Notes: a model not told the origin generated them from the letters alone. A DNA stretch of 64,000 nucleotides from JBJSXJ01 sp044235425 (GCA_044235425.1 JBIIHW010000009.1:62001-126000), one strand, 5' to 3'; positions 15,856 to 25,420 are shown, numbered from the stretch's first letter. A program made the numbers and translations.

Positions 15856-17220
15856 TCAGGGAGCGGAACGAAAGTAGTCGGGCAAATCTGGTAGCGTATC
15901 GATCAGGATTTCGCGGATGGCTTGACGATTCGCAGCACTGATCTTGGCAAATTCGGGTTTGGTATCGCGGCCGGTCAGAATCTCATTTAAACGGCGATAA
16001 AATTCCGCTTTGACTTCGCCGGGCAACTGCCGGAAACCCTCGCTGTAAATCAGGTATGAGCAGGGATATTTGAAGAGTCGCTGCTGAAGATCGAAATCGC
16101 GCAGCGAGCGCCCCTGACGATCGCGAGGTCCCAGGCGGGAAAACTCCACGGCAAACTCGCTGGTCCCGGCAATGGGTTCGGTAAGCGGCGGTTCGTCCAC
16201 AAACAGCAAATAGCGCAGCAGCGATTCGGCGGCATGCTTCAGTCGGCGCGTCGTGCTCTCCGTTCGATGCTCCGCGGGCTCGCCAAACGCTTTATTCAGC
16301 GAAGCGTTGTACCAAAGCGCCATCCGCGCATCGTAACTGCTACGCGTGATTAAATTATGCATGTGGGATTGATGTTCCAGGGTCATCAAAGCGATCAGAT
16401 CGCTGTGGGGCGTGAGGTAGGGACGCACGTCGCAGCGACTGCTTAAATCGGTCAGGTTGGCACCAGCTTCGACATCGAGGCGATCCGGATGCTCGCGATC
16501 GAGCGCGTAGACATTGCCGAGATGCCGTTGCCGGCCATGACGACCGGTGACATACCAGCCACCCCAGCGCTGCTGGAATGGACTGTCGTGATTGGTGTTG
16601 TAGGTGCCCGCTCCAAAATTCGGCAAGCCAGTGCGATCGGGATAGACCGAGCGAACAAGATTGCCCGGCACATCAGCAGTCTTCGAGGAGGAATGACAGA
16701 CAAGGCAATTGTCGGTTTGCCGCACAAAGCGCGGCGTCTGACTGGGTTGCTGCGAGAGCGAATAGAAGACCGCTCCCAATTGAGGGTCCATGGCGGTGAA
16801 TTCCAGCACGTCGCCCTGCTGCACCCAGCCGACATATACGTCGTCCTGAAAGTAGAGAGCGCGGGGAGTGCGCGGAGAAATGTGATGCCGCTGAAAGCTC
16901 GTCTTGGAAAATACAAGCACCTGCGAACTCGACGAAATTCGCAAGTGCTTTAAGACCGACTTCAGATATCCATGCTCATCGTCATAGGCGAGTGTTTGCT
17001 GGCCGTCATCCAGTTGTTTTTGAAGTCGAGCGATTGGATCTGTGGGCGTCGCCTTGGAATAGTGGATGGGCTCCTGCTCATAGGGCAAGTCGGCACGTGC
17101 AACGGCCCCGTTCAGGCCGTCGCTGCCAACAACGGCGCTCAGGCCCAGCGCCAGAAAAACCAAGCTAATGCGGGACCAGCGCTGAGCGAGCGACAAGAAC
17201 TGAGCCGGGTAGGAGTTCAT
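15856..17220 (-). CDS. Exported protein with one c-type haem motif
   Basis: The ATG at 17220 begins a normal signal peptide (SLAQRWSRISLVFLALGLSAVVGS), whereas longer in-frame starts add an unlikely arginine/proline-rich leader; the product is 454 residues. A single haem-attachment motif CLVCH lies at about residues 172-176, preceded by TPRFVRQTDN. Other conserved-looking parts are YFQDDVYVGWVQQGDVLEF, GGWYVTGRHGRQRHLGNVY and LIALMTLEHQSHMHNLITR. I recognise the type as an uncharacterised planctomycete/proteobacterial cytochrome-like protein but cannot name a function. Electron transfer outside the cell membrane is inferred. It diverges from the transporter gene, with a 20-bp palindrome between them. 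Confidence 0.75.
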   Translation of the reverse strand: MNSYPAQFLSLAQRWSRISLVFLALGLSAVVGSDGLNGAVARADLPYEQEPIHYSKATPTDPIARLQKQLDDGQQTLAYDDEHGYLKSVLKHLRISSSSQVLVFSKTSFQRHHISPRTPRALYFQDDVYVGWVQQGDVLEFTAMDPQLGAVFYSLSQQPSQTPRFVRQTDNCLVCHSSSKTADVPGNLVRSVYPDRTGLPNFGAGTYNTNHDSPFQQRWGGWYVTGRHGRQRHLGNVYALDREHPDRLDVEAGANLTDLSSRCDVRPYLTPHSDLIALMTLEHQSHMHNLITRSSYDARMALWYNASLNKAFGEPAEHRTESTTRRLKHAAESLLRYLLFVDEPPLTEPIAGTSEFAVEFSRLGPRDRQGRSLRDFDLQQRLFKYPCSYLIYSEGFRQLPGEVKAEFYRRLNEILTGRDTKPEFAKISAANRQAIREILIDTLPDLPDYFRSAP

Positions 17221-17562
17221 CGTGAGGCTTCCGATGAAAGTGGTCGTTGGTGGGGAAGGTGGTCGGGGAGTTGATGGGGGATTTGGTCGGCGAGTTGGTT
17301 GGGAGGTTAGCGAGTGACGGGCCGCTGAGCAAGCTAGAGCTTGGGGCGGCGGCCGAGTCATACTGGACAACATTGTCCAGTTTAGGCGGATACAACGGAG
17401 TAAGTCAAGTTCGCGGCAAATGTTCTTGGGGGACTTTACTGGCGCGCGCCAACAACGCATTATGTTGAGCTCGACACGATCCCGGCGGATGGCTTGTTCA
17501 GAGCGGAATGGTCTGGCCTCGCGCGGCAATCGTGCCTGCTGATCATGAGGACCTCACCCGCC
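17221..17562. other. Divergent promoter region of 342 bp
   Basis: The region separates the haem-motif gene from the Nramp-like transporter gene. From 17236 to about 17310 the plus strand is G/T-rich with imperfect repeats of GGTCGGNGAGTTG. The main feature is a palindrome at 17362-17381, listed separately. No small gene is supported. Confidence 0.6.
17362..17381. promoter_or_regulatory. Near-perfect 20-bp palindrome, candidate operator
   Basis: ACTGGACAA and TTGTCCAGT are exact inverse complements around a two-base centre. The site lies in the divergent region between a haem-motif protein gene and a metal-transporter-like gene, the usual place for a dimeric repressor or activator site. The regulator is unknown. 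Confidence 0.55.
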
Positions 17563-19383
17563 ATGGCGAATTCAAAAGACTTTCAGGCCCCCCATCCTGG
17601 CTCGAAATCCATGCCGCGGTGGACAACGGGCGAGCTGATTGAAGCGCCGTTTTTTGCGGCCAGCAACTGGCGAGCTTGGCTGGCGATGATTGGTCCGGGG
17701 CTGGTGATGGGAGCGGCGGCGATTGGGGGTGGGGAGTGGCTTTCGGGGCCCGTGGTTTCGGCCAAGTATGGGGGCGCGCTGTTGTGGGTCGCGGCGTTCA
17801 GCATCCTGATCCAGGTGCTCTACAACATCGAAATCTGTCGCTACACGCTGTACTGCGGTGAACCGATTTTCACGGGCAAGTTCCGCATGCTGCCGGGCCC
17901 CATGTTCTGGCTCTTCTTTTACTTGCTATTGGATTGGGGATCGGTCTTCCCGTATCTCATCGTGAACGCCGCCACCACGCTCGAAGAACTCTTCATTAAA
18001 GATTTTCAGCCGGATAAAGCGCACTGGGTCGTGCATCGTGTGGTGTCTTCGCTGCTCTACTTTGCGGTTGCCGCGCCGCTAGTCTTTGGCGGTAAGATTT
18101 ACAACTCGCTCAAAGTGGTGATGTCGCTCAAGCTCATAATCGTCTTTGGCTTTTTGCTGACCGTGGGACTGTTTTTTTCTAAGCCTTCGCACTGGGTTGA
18201 GATCGCGAGTGGTTTTTTCAAAGTAGGAAATTTGCCCGTCGAAAAGGGTGAGGATCTGAACGGCAACGGCGCATTGGACCCGGGCGAAGATTATGACTTT
18301 GACGGGCATCTGGACGTCGTAGAGAAAAAGCTCGACAAGACGGTGGATACCAATGGCGATGGCCTGCCGGACGCTTGGGAAAAAGACGCGAGTGGAAGGG
18401 AGCTGGCATTTGAGGATCTGGACGGAGACGGCAAACGCGACGGTGCGAACATCGAAAACCTTTTCCAGACGCTTTTCCAGGAGGGACGCTTTCCCGCCGT
18501 CGATTTGTCACTCATCGCCATGATTGCGGGCTTGGCGGCAATCGCTGGAAACGGCGGCCTCACCAACACTCCGATCAGCAATTTTACGCGCGATCAAGGC
18601 TGGGGGATGGGCCATCATGTCGGCGCGATCCCCAGCATGGTGGGTGGTACCGGAATATCGCTGTCGCACGAAGGCTGCGTGTTTGAAGTCAACGAGGAAT
18701 CGCTCCCGCGCTGGAAACGCTGGTATCAGCACATCGTCCGCGATCAGGTATTCGTCTGGATGGGCGCTTGTTTCATCGGCGTGGCCTTACCCAGTATTTT
18801 GTCGGTCGGGTTTCTGCCGCGAGGGACTGACGTGGCGAACAGTAAGATTGCTACGGTAACTTCGACCGGGGTGGTGAACATCATTCAGGATCCGCCCGAG
18901 GGCGTGCTGGCTCATCATCCCGCAGTGAAGCCGTGGATGTCAGGTGAAAAACTGGCCAACGCGTTCCGTGCGGGCACGCTACTCTGTGGTTTTCTCGTGC
19001 TCATCACCAGCATGATCTCGACGATGGACGGTTTCATTCGTCGCTGGGTCGATGTGTTTTGGACGGCGAGTGCCAAGCTGCGCGAACTGGATGTTAGTTA
19101 CATCAAATATGTCTACTTTGTGGTGCTCGTGGCCTACATATCAGGCGGGCTCATCGTGATTTGGACTCCAATCGATGCTCGCAAAGTATTTGAACTGGCG
19201 ACAACGGGCTATAACTTTGCTCTGGCGTTTAGTTGCTGGCACACGCTGGCAATCAATTCCACCTTATTGCCACGTCCATTACGTCCTCATCCGCTCATTC
19301 GCGTGGGCTTGGTTCTGGGCGGGCTCTTCTTTACGTTTCTGGGAACAATGGCGGTGTTGAAATTGGTGGGTGTAATTCGTTGA
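17563..19383 (+). CDS. Nramp-like divalent metal transporter with a calcium-loop insertion
   Basis: From the ATG at 17563 the product has 606 residues and about eleven membrane helices. The first helix region is IGPGLVMGAAAIGGGEWLSGP, corresponding to the Nramp GPG...DPGN segment, but the DPGN metal-binding motif is replaced by GGGEW, so metal selectivity or even function may differ. About residues 231-294 form a soluble insertion with three calcium-loop-like sequences: DLNGNGALDPGED, DTNGDGLPDAWEKD and DLDGDGKRDG, of the EF-hand/thrombospondin type 3 kind. The later helices include GLAAIAGNGGLTNTPISNFTRDQGWGMG. GAGG lies 12 bases before this start; an in-frame ATG six codons upstream is possible. 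Confidence 0.75.
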   Translation: MANSKDFQAPHPGSKSMPRWTTGELIEAPFFAASNWRAWLAMIGPGLVMGAAAIGGGEWLSGPVVSAKYGGALLWVAAFSILIQVLYNIEICRYTLYCGEPIFTGKFRMLPGPMFWLFFYLLLDWGSVFPYLIVNAATTLEELFIKDFQPDKAHWVVHRVVSSLLYFAVAAPLVFGGKIYNSLKVVMSLKLIIVFGFLLTVGLFFSKPSHWVEIASGFFKVGNLPVEKGEDLNGNGALDPGEDYDFDGHLDVVEKKLDKTVDTNGDGLPDAWEKDASGRELAFEDLDGDGKRDGANIENLFQTLFQEGRFPAVDLSLIAMIAGLAAIAGNGGLTNTPISNFTRDQGWGMGHHVGAIPSMVGGTGISLSHEGCVFEVNEESLPRWKRWYQHIVRDQVFVWMGACFIGVALPSILSVGFLPRGTDVANSKIATVTSTGVVNIIQDPPEGVLAHHPAVKPWMSGEKLANAFRAGTLLCGFLVLITSMISTMDGFIRRWVDVFWTASAKLRELDVSYIKYVYFVVLVAYISGGLIVIWTPIDARKVFELATTGYNFALAFSCWHTLAINSTLLPRPLRPHPLIRVGLVLGGLFFTFLGTMAVLKLVGVIR

Positions 19384-19452
19384 TCATTGAGATTGTCTGG
19401 AACTGGCGAGCCACGATTCAGGGTGGGATGCAGAAGGTGACAGTGGTGTGGT

Positions 19453-20094
19453 ATGGGTGAGTTGTGGTCGTGGTTTCGACATCTGGATGATCATCTCGCG
19501 AAGGTGACGACCGATTATGGTGCGTGGACCTATGTGATTCTGTTTGTGATTGTGTTTTGCGAGACAGGTTTAATTGTGACGCCGTTTCTGCCCGGTGACT
19601 CGCTGCTCTTCGCCGCCGGTGCGATCGCGTCCCTGGGAACGCTCAACCCATGGTTGCTCGCTTTGCTGCTGTTTGTCGCTGCCGTACTAGGCGATGCGGT
19701 GAACTATCACATCGGCCAGTTTGTGGGGCCGCGCGTGCTGCGGGGCGAAGAGTCCTGGCTGTGGAACAAGAAGCACTTGGAGCGGACGCATGCGTTCTTT
19801 GAGCACTATGGAGGCAAGGCGATTATTTTAGCGCGGTTCGTGCCGATCATTCGCACGTTTGCGCCGTTCGTGGCAGGCGTCGGTACGATGCGCTATCGTC
19901 GCTTCCTGGTCTACAACGTGACGGGCGCCCTCATTTGGGTTGGTGGATTTGTGACTTTGGGCTACCTCTTCGGCAGTCATCCCTGGGTCAAGAAAAACTT
20001 TAGCCTCGTGACGCTCGGCATTATCGTGGTCTCGCTGTTGCCCGCCGTCTGGGAAATTGCGCGTCATCGCTGGGCTCGTCGCACCGCCGCTTGA
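19453..20094 (+). CDS. DedA-family membrane protein
   Basis: The 213-residue product has the DedA (SNARE-associated/VTT) pattern: an N-terminal segment VIVFCETGLIVTPFLPGDSLLFAAGA, then GDAVNYHIGQFVGPRVL, then FFEHYGGKAIILARFVPIIRTFAPFVAGVGTM with the conserved acidic and arginine residues, and a C-terminal helix pair. DedA proteins sit in the inner membrane; members have been linked to lipid-carrier flipping and membrane homeostasis. The gene follows the transporter gene after 69 bases on the same strand and may be cotranscribed. Confidence 0.92.
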   Translation: MGELWSWFRHLDDHLAKVTTDYGAWTYVILFVIVFCETGLIVTPFLPGDSLLFAAGAIASLGTLNPWLLALLLFVAAVLGDAVNYHIGQFVGPRVLRGEESWLWNKKHLERTHAFFEHYGGKAIILARFVPIIRTFAPFVAGVGTMRYRRFLVYNVTGALIWVGGFVTLGYLFGSHPWVKKNFSLVTLGIIVVSLLPAVWEIARHRWARRTAA

Positions 20095-20290
20095 CGGAGC
20101 TCGGGAAGCAAAACCTCGCGGAGCTCGAAATAACCTCCCGATTCGTGCTGAAAATGGGTGGCATCCGAGCGTCATGGAACTATTCTGAAACACTACGGTT
20201 TACTAGATGAATGCTCGGTGAGGTTGCGAATGCTGGATGGCCGGCGCTCGTATGGCCATCCCAGAGCAACGGACGATAAGGGAAGCTTCT
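20095..20290. other. Intergenic region with an eight-bp inverted repeat
   Basis: GGATGGCC (20235-20242) is the inverse complement of GGCCATCC (20254-20261). It lies about 30 bases before the ATG at 20291. A role is not known. Confidence 0.4.
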
Positions 20291-23200
20291 ATGCAGCGTT
20301 GTTTGACAATCAGTTCAGGACTAGCCAAGTCGCAGGGGTGGACGCGAGGCAGGAACGCGTGGCGAGCGGCGGTGACACTGGCCGGCGTGCTGGCGCTCTG
20401 GGCCTGTTGCAACCGAGTGGCCGAGGCTCAAGAAGTTCCTAGCACTCGGCCCGTCGACGGCCTGCGTCAAAATAATCCCACGCTGCAGGCCCTCGTCGGT
20501 GCCCGCGTGGTGGTAGCTCCCGGGCAAGTGCTTGAATCGGCGACGGTCATCATCCGTGAAGGAGTGATTGTGGAGGTGGGGCCGAAAGTCCCGGTTCCAG
20601 CCGGAGCGCGCGTGTGGGATCTGACCGGGAAGACAATCTACGCTGGCTTCATTGATGCCTATGGCGAAGCGGAGTTTGCTGACGTCGATGTGCGAGCGGG
20701 CGCTCCGCACTGGAACACGCAGGTCGTACCGCAGCTGCAGGTCGCACAGCACTATAAGGTGGATGGGGGAGCACTCGATAAACTGCGCCGCCAAGGCTTC
20801 GGAGCTCGACTGGTCGCACCATCTGTCGGAATCATCAAGGGCGTCAGTGCGCTGGTGACGACGGGCGACGAGGATGCTTCGCGCGCCATCCTGCAACCGC
20901 AAGTCGCTCAGCATCTGCGACTCACGCTCTCGCGTGGTGGCAGTCGCGGTGGATTTCCCAATTCGCCGATGGGCGCCGTGGCGCTCGCACGACAAACTCT
21001 TCTCGACACCCTGTGGTATCGAGATGCCTGGAAAGCCTATGCCACTCAGCCCAGTCTTCCAGCACCGGAACGCAATGATTCACTCGACGCGTTGCAAAGG
21101 GTGGTGAGCGGTGAACTGCTGACGATCGCGGACGCCTCGGATGAACAATTTGTGCTGCGGGCCGACCAGTTTGCCCGAGAATTTCAGTTGCGACTGGCGA
21201 TTCGTGGCTCGGGTCGCGAGTATCGTCGACTGGAGGCGATTCGAGCGCTCGATCGTACGCTCATCGTACCGGTTGATTTTCCCAAGGCTCCGAACGTCTC
21301 CACCGTCGATGCTGCTCACAATGCCGCCTACGATGATCTGCTGCACTGGGATTACGCACCCGAGAATCCAGGACGGCTCGAGAAAGCGGGCGCCCGTTTA
21401 GCACTGACCACTCACGGGCTGAAAGATGCCGGCGAGTTTCTCGGCGCGGTGCGTAAGGCGGTTGATCGTGGTCTGTCGACCGACGGTGCTTTGCGAGCCT
21501 TAACGACGATTCCCGCGGAACTGTTCGGAGTGCGTGATCGGCTGGGATCCGTTGAAGCGGGTAAGCTGGCTAATCTCATCGTTACCGATGGCGAGATTTT
21601 CAGTGCGGGGACGAAGATTCAAACGACGTGGGTGGCGGGGCGTCCATATGAGTGGATCAAGCCGCTGGGCGTTGATCTTACCGGGAGCTGGTCGATCGAC
21701 GTGGCGGGACCAACCGGTCAGCCCGTGAAGGCAACGCTAGAACTACGCCGGAACGAGAACGGCGAGTATCAAGGTGAATTGCTCTTACCTGTTCCCGCGG
21801 AAAAGCCAGCCGAAGCAAAACCGGCCGAAGCAAAACCGGCAGAGAAACCTGCCGAAAAGCCCGCGGAAAAGCCAGCAGAGGAGAAGCCAGCCGAAAAACC
21901 TGCAGAGGCAAAACCTGCGGAGGCAAAACCGGTACCGGAGAAGCTGGGGTTACAGCAACTGGCGGTCCGTGATTATCGGCTGACGGCGACCGTTGACAGC
22001 GAGAAACTGGGGCTGGCCGGTAAGTCGCTGTTATCGTGGGTGAGCGTCGTGCCGACGGGCAGTTCCGCTCCCGCAGCGACCGCCACGGGAATCTGGACTT
22101 GGCCGAACGGTCAGCAAATGGAGTTCAAGTTGCAGCGCACGGCGGGACCGACCGCCAAGCCTGGTGACAAGGGAGAAAAGAAACCTGCGAAGACGGTGGC
22201 GAGTGCGTTGTATCCCGTCAATTATCCGCTTGGCCCATTCGGACGCCTGGCGGCTCCAGACCGCACCGCAACGGTGGTCTTTCAACATGCCACGATTTGG
22301 ACGTGTGGACCGGCAGGCGTGCTGGAAGATGCGAGCATGATTGTGCGAGAGGGAATAATTATCGCGGTGGGACGCGACCTGGCTGTGCCGGCTGGCGCCA
22401 CCGTGATCGACGCTCGCGGACGACATCTCTCGCCGGGCATCATTGATTGTCACTCGCACATGGCGACCGATGGCGGCATTAATGAGTCGAGTCAATCGGT
22501 AACGGCGGAGGTTCGCATCGGCGATTTCATTGATGCGACCGACGTCAATATTTATCGGCAATTGGCGGGTGGTGTGACGGCGGCTCACGTGCTGCACGGT
22601 TCAGCCAACACGATTGGTGGCCAGAGTCAGTTGATCAAGCTGCGTTGGGGTGAAGTTCCGGAGGCGCTGAAGTTTGTCGAAGCACCGGCGACGATCAAGT
22701 TTGCCTTGGGAGAAAACGTTAAGCAGAGTAACTGGGGAGCACAAGCCACGGGGCGTTATCCCCAATCGCGCATGGGTGTTGAGCAGCTTCTGCATGATGA
22801 ATTTTCTGCGGCTCGAGCCTACCAGCAGCGCTGGCAGCAGTGGCAACGAGAGCGGCAAGGTCTGCCGCCACGACGCGATCTGGAACTCGATGCCATCGTC
22901 GAGATTCTCGAAAAGCGACGGTGGATCCACTGTCACAGCTATCGGCAGGATGAGATTTTGGCGTTCCTGCGTGTGATGGAATTACATCAAGTGAAAGTGC
23001 AAGTTTTGCAGCACATTTTGGAAGGTTACAAAGTGGCCGATGCCATGGCTCGTCATGGTGCTGGCGGCTCGAGTTTTTCAGACTGGTGGGCCTATAAGTT
23101 TGAAGTACTGGATGCAATTCCCTTCAACGGTGCGCTGATGCATCGAGCCGGTGTCGTGGTGTCATTCAACTCGGATGATCGTGAAATGGCTCGTCATCTC

Positions 23201-23596
23201 AATCATGAAGCGGCCAAGGCGGTGAAGTACGGTGGCGTACCGGCAGCGGAAGCTCTGAAGTTCGTCACGCTCAATCCCGCTCGACAATTGATGATCGATC
23301 AGTACGTAGGATCGCTGGAAGTCGGCAAACAGGCTGATTTCGTGGTTTGGAGTGGACCACCACTATCGACGCTCAGTCGCTGCGAGCAAACCTGGGTCGA
23401 TGGCGGTAAGTATTTTGACCGAGAGGAAGATCGGCAGCTGCGAGTCGAATTGCAGACTCGACGTGCCGCTTTGGTGCAGAAGATTCTGACCGCGGGTGAA
23501 CCGATGCGCGATGCAGGTGAAGTCCTCATGCTCGAACGTGAGCAATGGACGCGAGACGATGAGTTTTGCATTCACCATGAAAAGACTCATCGTTAA
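20291..23596 (+). CDS. Exported two-domain amidohydrolase-family protein
   Basis: The ATG at 20291 precedes a signal segment (WRAAVTLAGVLALWACCNRVAEAQ), giving 1101 residues. Two amidohydrolase-like domains are joined by a Lys/Pro/Ala/Glu linker (repeats of KPAE, DNA about 21802-21940). The N-terminal domain opens like an amidohydrolase, but the metal-binding D-x-H-x-H is replaced by DAYGE at residues 122-126, so it looks catalytically dead. The C-terminal domain keeps IIDCHSHM (His721, His723), a later His in RRWIHCHSYR, and the Asp of VSFNSDDREMARHLNHEA, and ends in the usual PARQLMIDQYVGSLEVGKQADFVVWSG. The substrate is unknown. A related gene follows. Confidence 0.85.
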   Translation: MQRCLTISSGLAKSQGWTRGRNAWRAAVTLAGVLALWACCNRVAEAQEVPSTRPVDGLRQNNPTLQALVGARVVVAPGQVLESATVIIREGVIVEVGPKVPVPAGARVWDLTGKTIYAGFIDAYGEAEFADVDVRAGAPHWNTQVVPQLQVAQHYKVDGGALDKLRRQGFGARLVAPSVGIIKGVSALVTTGDEDASRAILQPQVAQHLRLTLSRGGSRGGFPNSPMGAVALARQTLLDTLWYRDAWKAYATQPSLPAPERNDSLDALQRVVSGELLTIADASDEQFVLRADQFAREFQLRLAIRGSGREYRRLEAIRALDRTLIVPVDFPKAPNVSTVDAAHNAAYDDLLHWDYAPENPGRLEKAGARLALTTHGLKDAGEFLGAVRKAVDRGLSTDGALRALTTIPAELFGVRDRLGSVEAGKLANLIVTDGEIFSAGTKIQTTWVAGRPYEWIKPLGVDLTGSWSIDVAGPTGQPVKATLELRRNENGEYQGELLLPVPAEKPAEAKPAEAKPAEKPAEKPAEKPAEEKPAEKPAEAKPAEAKPVPEKLGLQQLAVRDYRLTATVDSEKLGLAGKSLLSWVSVVPTGSSAPAATATGIWTWPNGQQMEFKLQRTAGPTAKPGDKGEKKPAKTVASALYPVNYPLGPFGRLAAPDRTATVVFQHATIWTCGPAGVLEDASMIVREGIIIAVGRDLAVPAGATVIDARGRHLSPGIIDCHSHMATDGGINESSQSVTAEVRIGDFIDATDVNIYRQLAGGVTAAHVLHGSANTIGGQSQLIKLRWGEVPEALKFVEAPATIKFALGENVKQSNWGAQATGRYPQSRMGVEQLLHDEFSAARAYQQRWQQWQRERQGLPPRRDLELDAIVEILEKRRWIHCHSYRQDEILAFLRVMELHQVKVQVLQHILEGYKVADAMARHGAGGSSFSDWWAYKFEVLDAIPFNGALMHRAGVVVSFNSDDREMARHLNHEAAKAVKYGGVPAAEALKFVTLNPARQLMIDQYVGSLEVGKQADFVVWSGPPLSTLSRCEQTWVDGGKYFDREEDRQLRVELQTRRAALVQKILTAGEPMRDAGEVLMLEREQWTRDDEFCIHHEKTHR

Positions 23597-23670
23597 TCTG
23601 GTGTCCCAGAGCAGGTTTCCGATCGCTAAGAATCTAAAACAAATATCGAGTTTGATGGTTGGACTGACTA

Positions 23671-24981
23671 ATGAAAAATCAATGGTATCTGCGTTGGTTG
23701 GTGAGTGTTGCTAGTGGGTTGCTGGCGGCTGCGGTGACGTTCACGTCGCAGGCGGCGCCGGAGATTCCGGGCGAGTTGTCGAAGCAGCCCGTGGCACTCG
23801 TCGGCGGCACGGTTCATCCGCTGACCGGACCTGCGATCCCCGGCGGTACCGTGCTGATGGAAGGTGGCAGGATTGTCGCTGTGGGTAAAGACGTGATGGT
23901 GCCACCGACGGCGAAAGTCATCGATGTCGCGGGTAAACATGTCTATCCCGGACTAATCGACGCTCACACGAATATGGGTTTAGTTGAGATTAATTCGGTT
24001 CGAGCCACCGTCGATGACACCGAGACCGGACTCATCAACCCTAATGTACGAGCGCAAGTGGCGGTGAATCCCGACAGCGAAATTATTCCGACGACGCGCA
24101 GTAACGGTGTCTTACTGACCCTGACTGCGCCCTCGGGATCGCTCATCAACGGCCGCTCGGCACTCCTACAGCTCGACGGGTGGACTTGGGAAGATTTGAC
24201 GGTGCGAGCGGATGTCGCGCTGCATATTCGCTGGCCCGATATGGCGGCGAATGGCGAGCCGGGCGGCGGAGCGGGACGTGAACAACTTGAGGCGCTACGT
24301 GGAGCGTTTGAAAAAGCCAAACTGTATGCCGCAGCTCGACGAGCACCGGCGAGCCGACAGCCGCTTGATGTGCGCTGGGAGTCGATGCTGCCTGTGCTGG
24401 ATGGCAAAATGCCGCTGATGATTCAAGCGGATGATTCGCAGCAGATTCAAGCCGCGATCGCGTTCGCTCAACAGCATGGTCTGAAAATGATTTTGCACGG
24501 TGGTTATGACGCTCCGCGCCTGATACCGCTGCTCAAGCAGCAGCAGATTCCGGTCGTGATCGAAGGCACCTATCGCTTGCCGCTGCGGCGTTCGGATCCC
24601 TACGACGCGGCTTACACGGTCCCCGAGCAATTGCATCGCGGCGGTGTGAAGTATTGCATTGCTTCGGCCGGTCGTTTTGGCGCGTCGAACGTACGTAATC
24701 TGCCATATCAAGCGGCTAACGCAGCCGCCTATGGCCTGCCGGTCGATGAAGCACTCAAGGCCATCACGCTCTATCCAGCGGAAATCCTTGGGGTGGCTGA
24801 TCGAGTTGGTTCGCTGGATAAAGGTAAAGATGCAACGCTATTCGTCGCCTCCGGTAACCCGCTGGAAACAGAAACTCAAATCGAAGCGGCTTATGTGCAG
24901 GGGCGACCGGTGGAACTGAACGACCGACACAAGCGGCTCTTCAAAAAGTACGAAGAGAAATACCGCCGACTGCAGCCATGA
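23671..24981 (+). CDS. Amidohydrolase-family protein with incomplete metal site
   Basis: A 436-residue exported protein (signal SVASGLLAAAVTFTSQAAP) that resembles the domains of the preceding gene. It keeps the outer beta-sandwich sequences (VALVGGTVHPLTGPAIPGGTVLMEGGRIVAVGK and the C-terminal ILGVADRVGSLDKGKDATLFVASGNPLE). However the first metal motif is DAHTN at residues 97-101 instead of DxHxH, and no later metal-binding HxSYR-type motif was found. Catalysis is therefore doubtful. It probably arose by duplication of an amidohydrolase and may work with its neighbour. It ends in ATGA overlap with the Nudix gene. Confidence 0.82.
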   Translation: MKNQWYLRWLVSVASGLLAAAVTFTSQAAPEIPGELSKQPVALVGGTVHPLTGPAIPGGTVLMEGGRIVAVGKDVMVPPTAKVIDVAGKHVYPGLIDAHTNMGLVEINSVRATVDDTETGLINPNVRAQVAVNPDSEIIPTTRSNGVLLTLTAPSGSLINGRSALLQLDGWTWEDLTVRADVALHIRWPDMAANGEPGGGAGREQLEALRGAFEKAKLYAAARRAPASRQPLDVRWESMLPVLDGKMPLMIQADDSQQIQAAIAFAQQHGLKMILHGGYDAPRLIPLLKQQQIPVVIEGTYRLPLRRSDPYDAAYTVPEQLHRGGVKYCIASAGRFGASNVRNLPYQAANAAAYGLPVDEALKAITLYPAEILGVADRVGSLDKGKDATLFVASGNPLETETQIEAAYVQGRPVELNDRHKRLFKKYEEKYRRLQP

Positions 24982-25409
24982 TGGAACGTGCTGAGACTGG
25001 TGAGGAAGCGCCGAGTGTACTCATTGCCATTGCAGTGGTGCGACACGGCGATCGACTGCTGGTAGGGGAGCGATCTGCCGGATCTGTCTTGGCTGGGTAT
25101 GCAGAGTTTCCCGGCGGCAAAATCGAAGCTGGGGAAACGCCTGCGGCAGCCGCCGAGCGTGAATGTTGGGAAGAGGCGGCACTGGCAGTTCGTGCCCTGC
25201 ATCTGCTCTACGAATGTCACCACGACTACCCGCATGGACGGGTGCATTTAACTTTCTGGGAATGCGAGCCGCGGAAAGCAGATACCAGCAACATCGAAGT
25301 CAAAGCACCGTTCCGCTGGGTGCAGAAAAGCGATTTGCTCGCATTAAAATTCCCACCTGCCAATGAACCTGTAGTCGCTCGCTTGCTGGAGTCTGATGGG
25401 CGTGCTTGA
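24978..25409 (+). CDS. Nudix hydrolase (MutT type)
   Basis: This 143-residue protein has a full Nudix box: GGKIEAGETPAAAAERECWEEAA (about residues 37-59), matching Gx5Ex7REUxEExGU except for Ala at the last Gly. The flanking strands (SVLIAIAVVRHGDRLLVGERSA and the C-terminal FRWVQKSDLLALKFPPANEPVV) fit the MutT/CTP pyrophosphohydrolase group, which hydrolyses oxidised or non-canonical nucleoside triphosphates using Mg2+. The exact substrate is not shown. The start overlaps the stop of the amidohydrolase-family gene, so translation may be coupled even though functions differ. Confidence 0.9.
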   Translation: MMERAETGEEAPSVLIAIAVVRHGDRLLVGERSAGSVLAGYAEFPGGKIEAGETPAAAAERECWEEAALAVRALHLLYECHHDYPHGRVHLTFWECEPRKADTSNIEVKAPFRWVQKSDLLALKFPPANEPVVARLLESDGRA

Positions 25410-25420
25410 GCCACCGCCAA

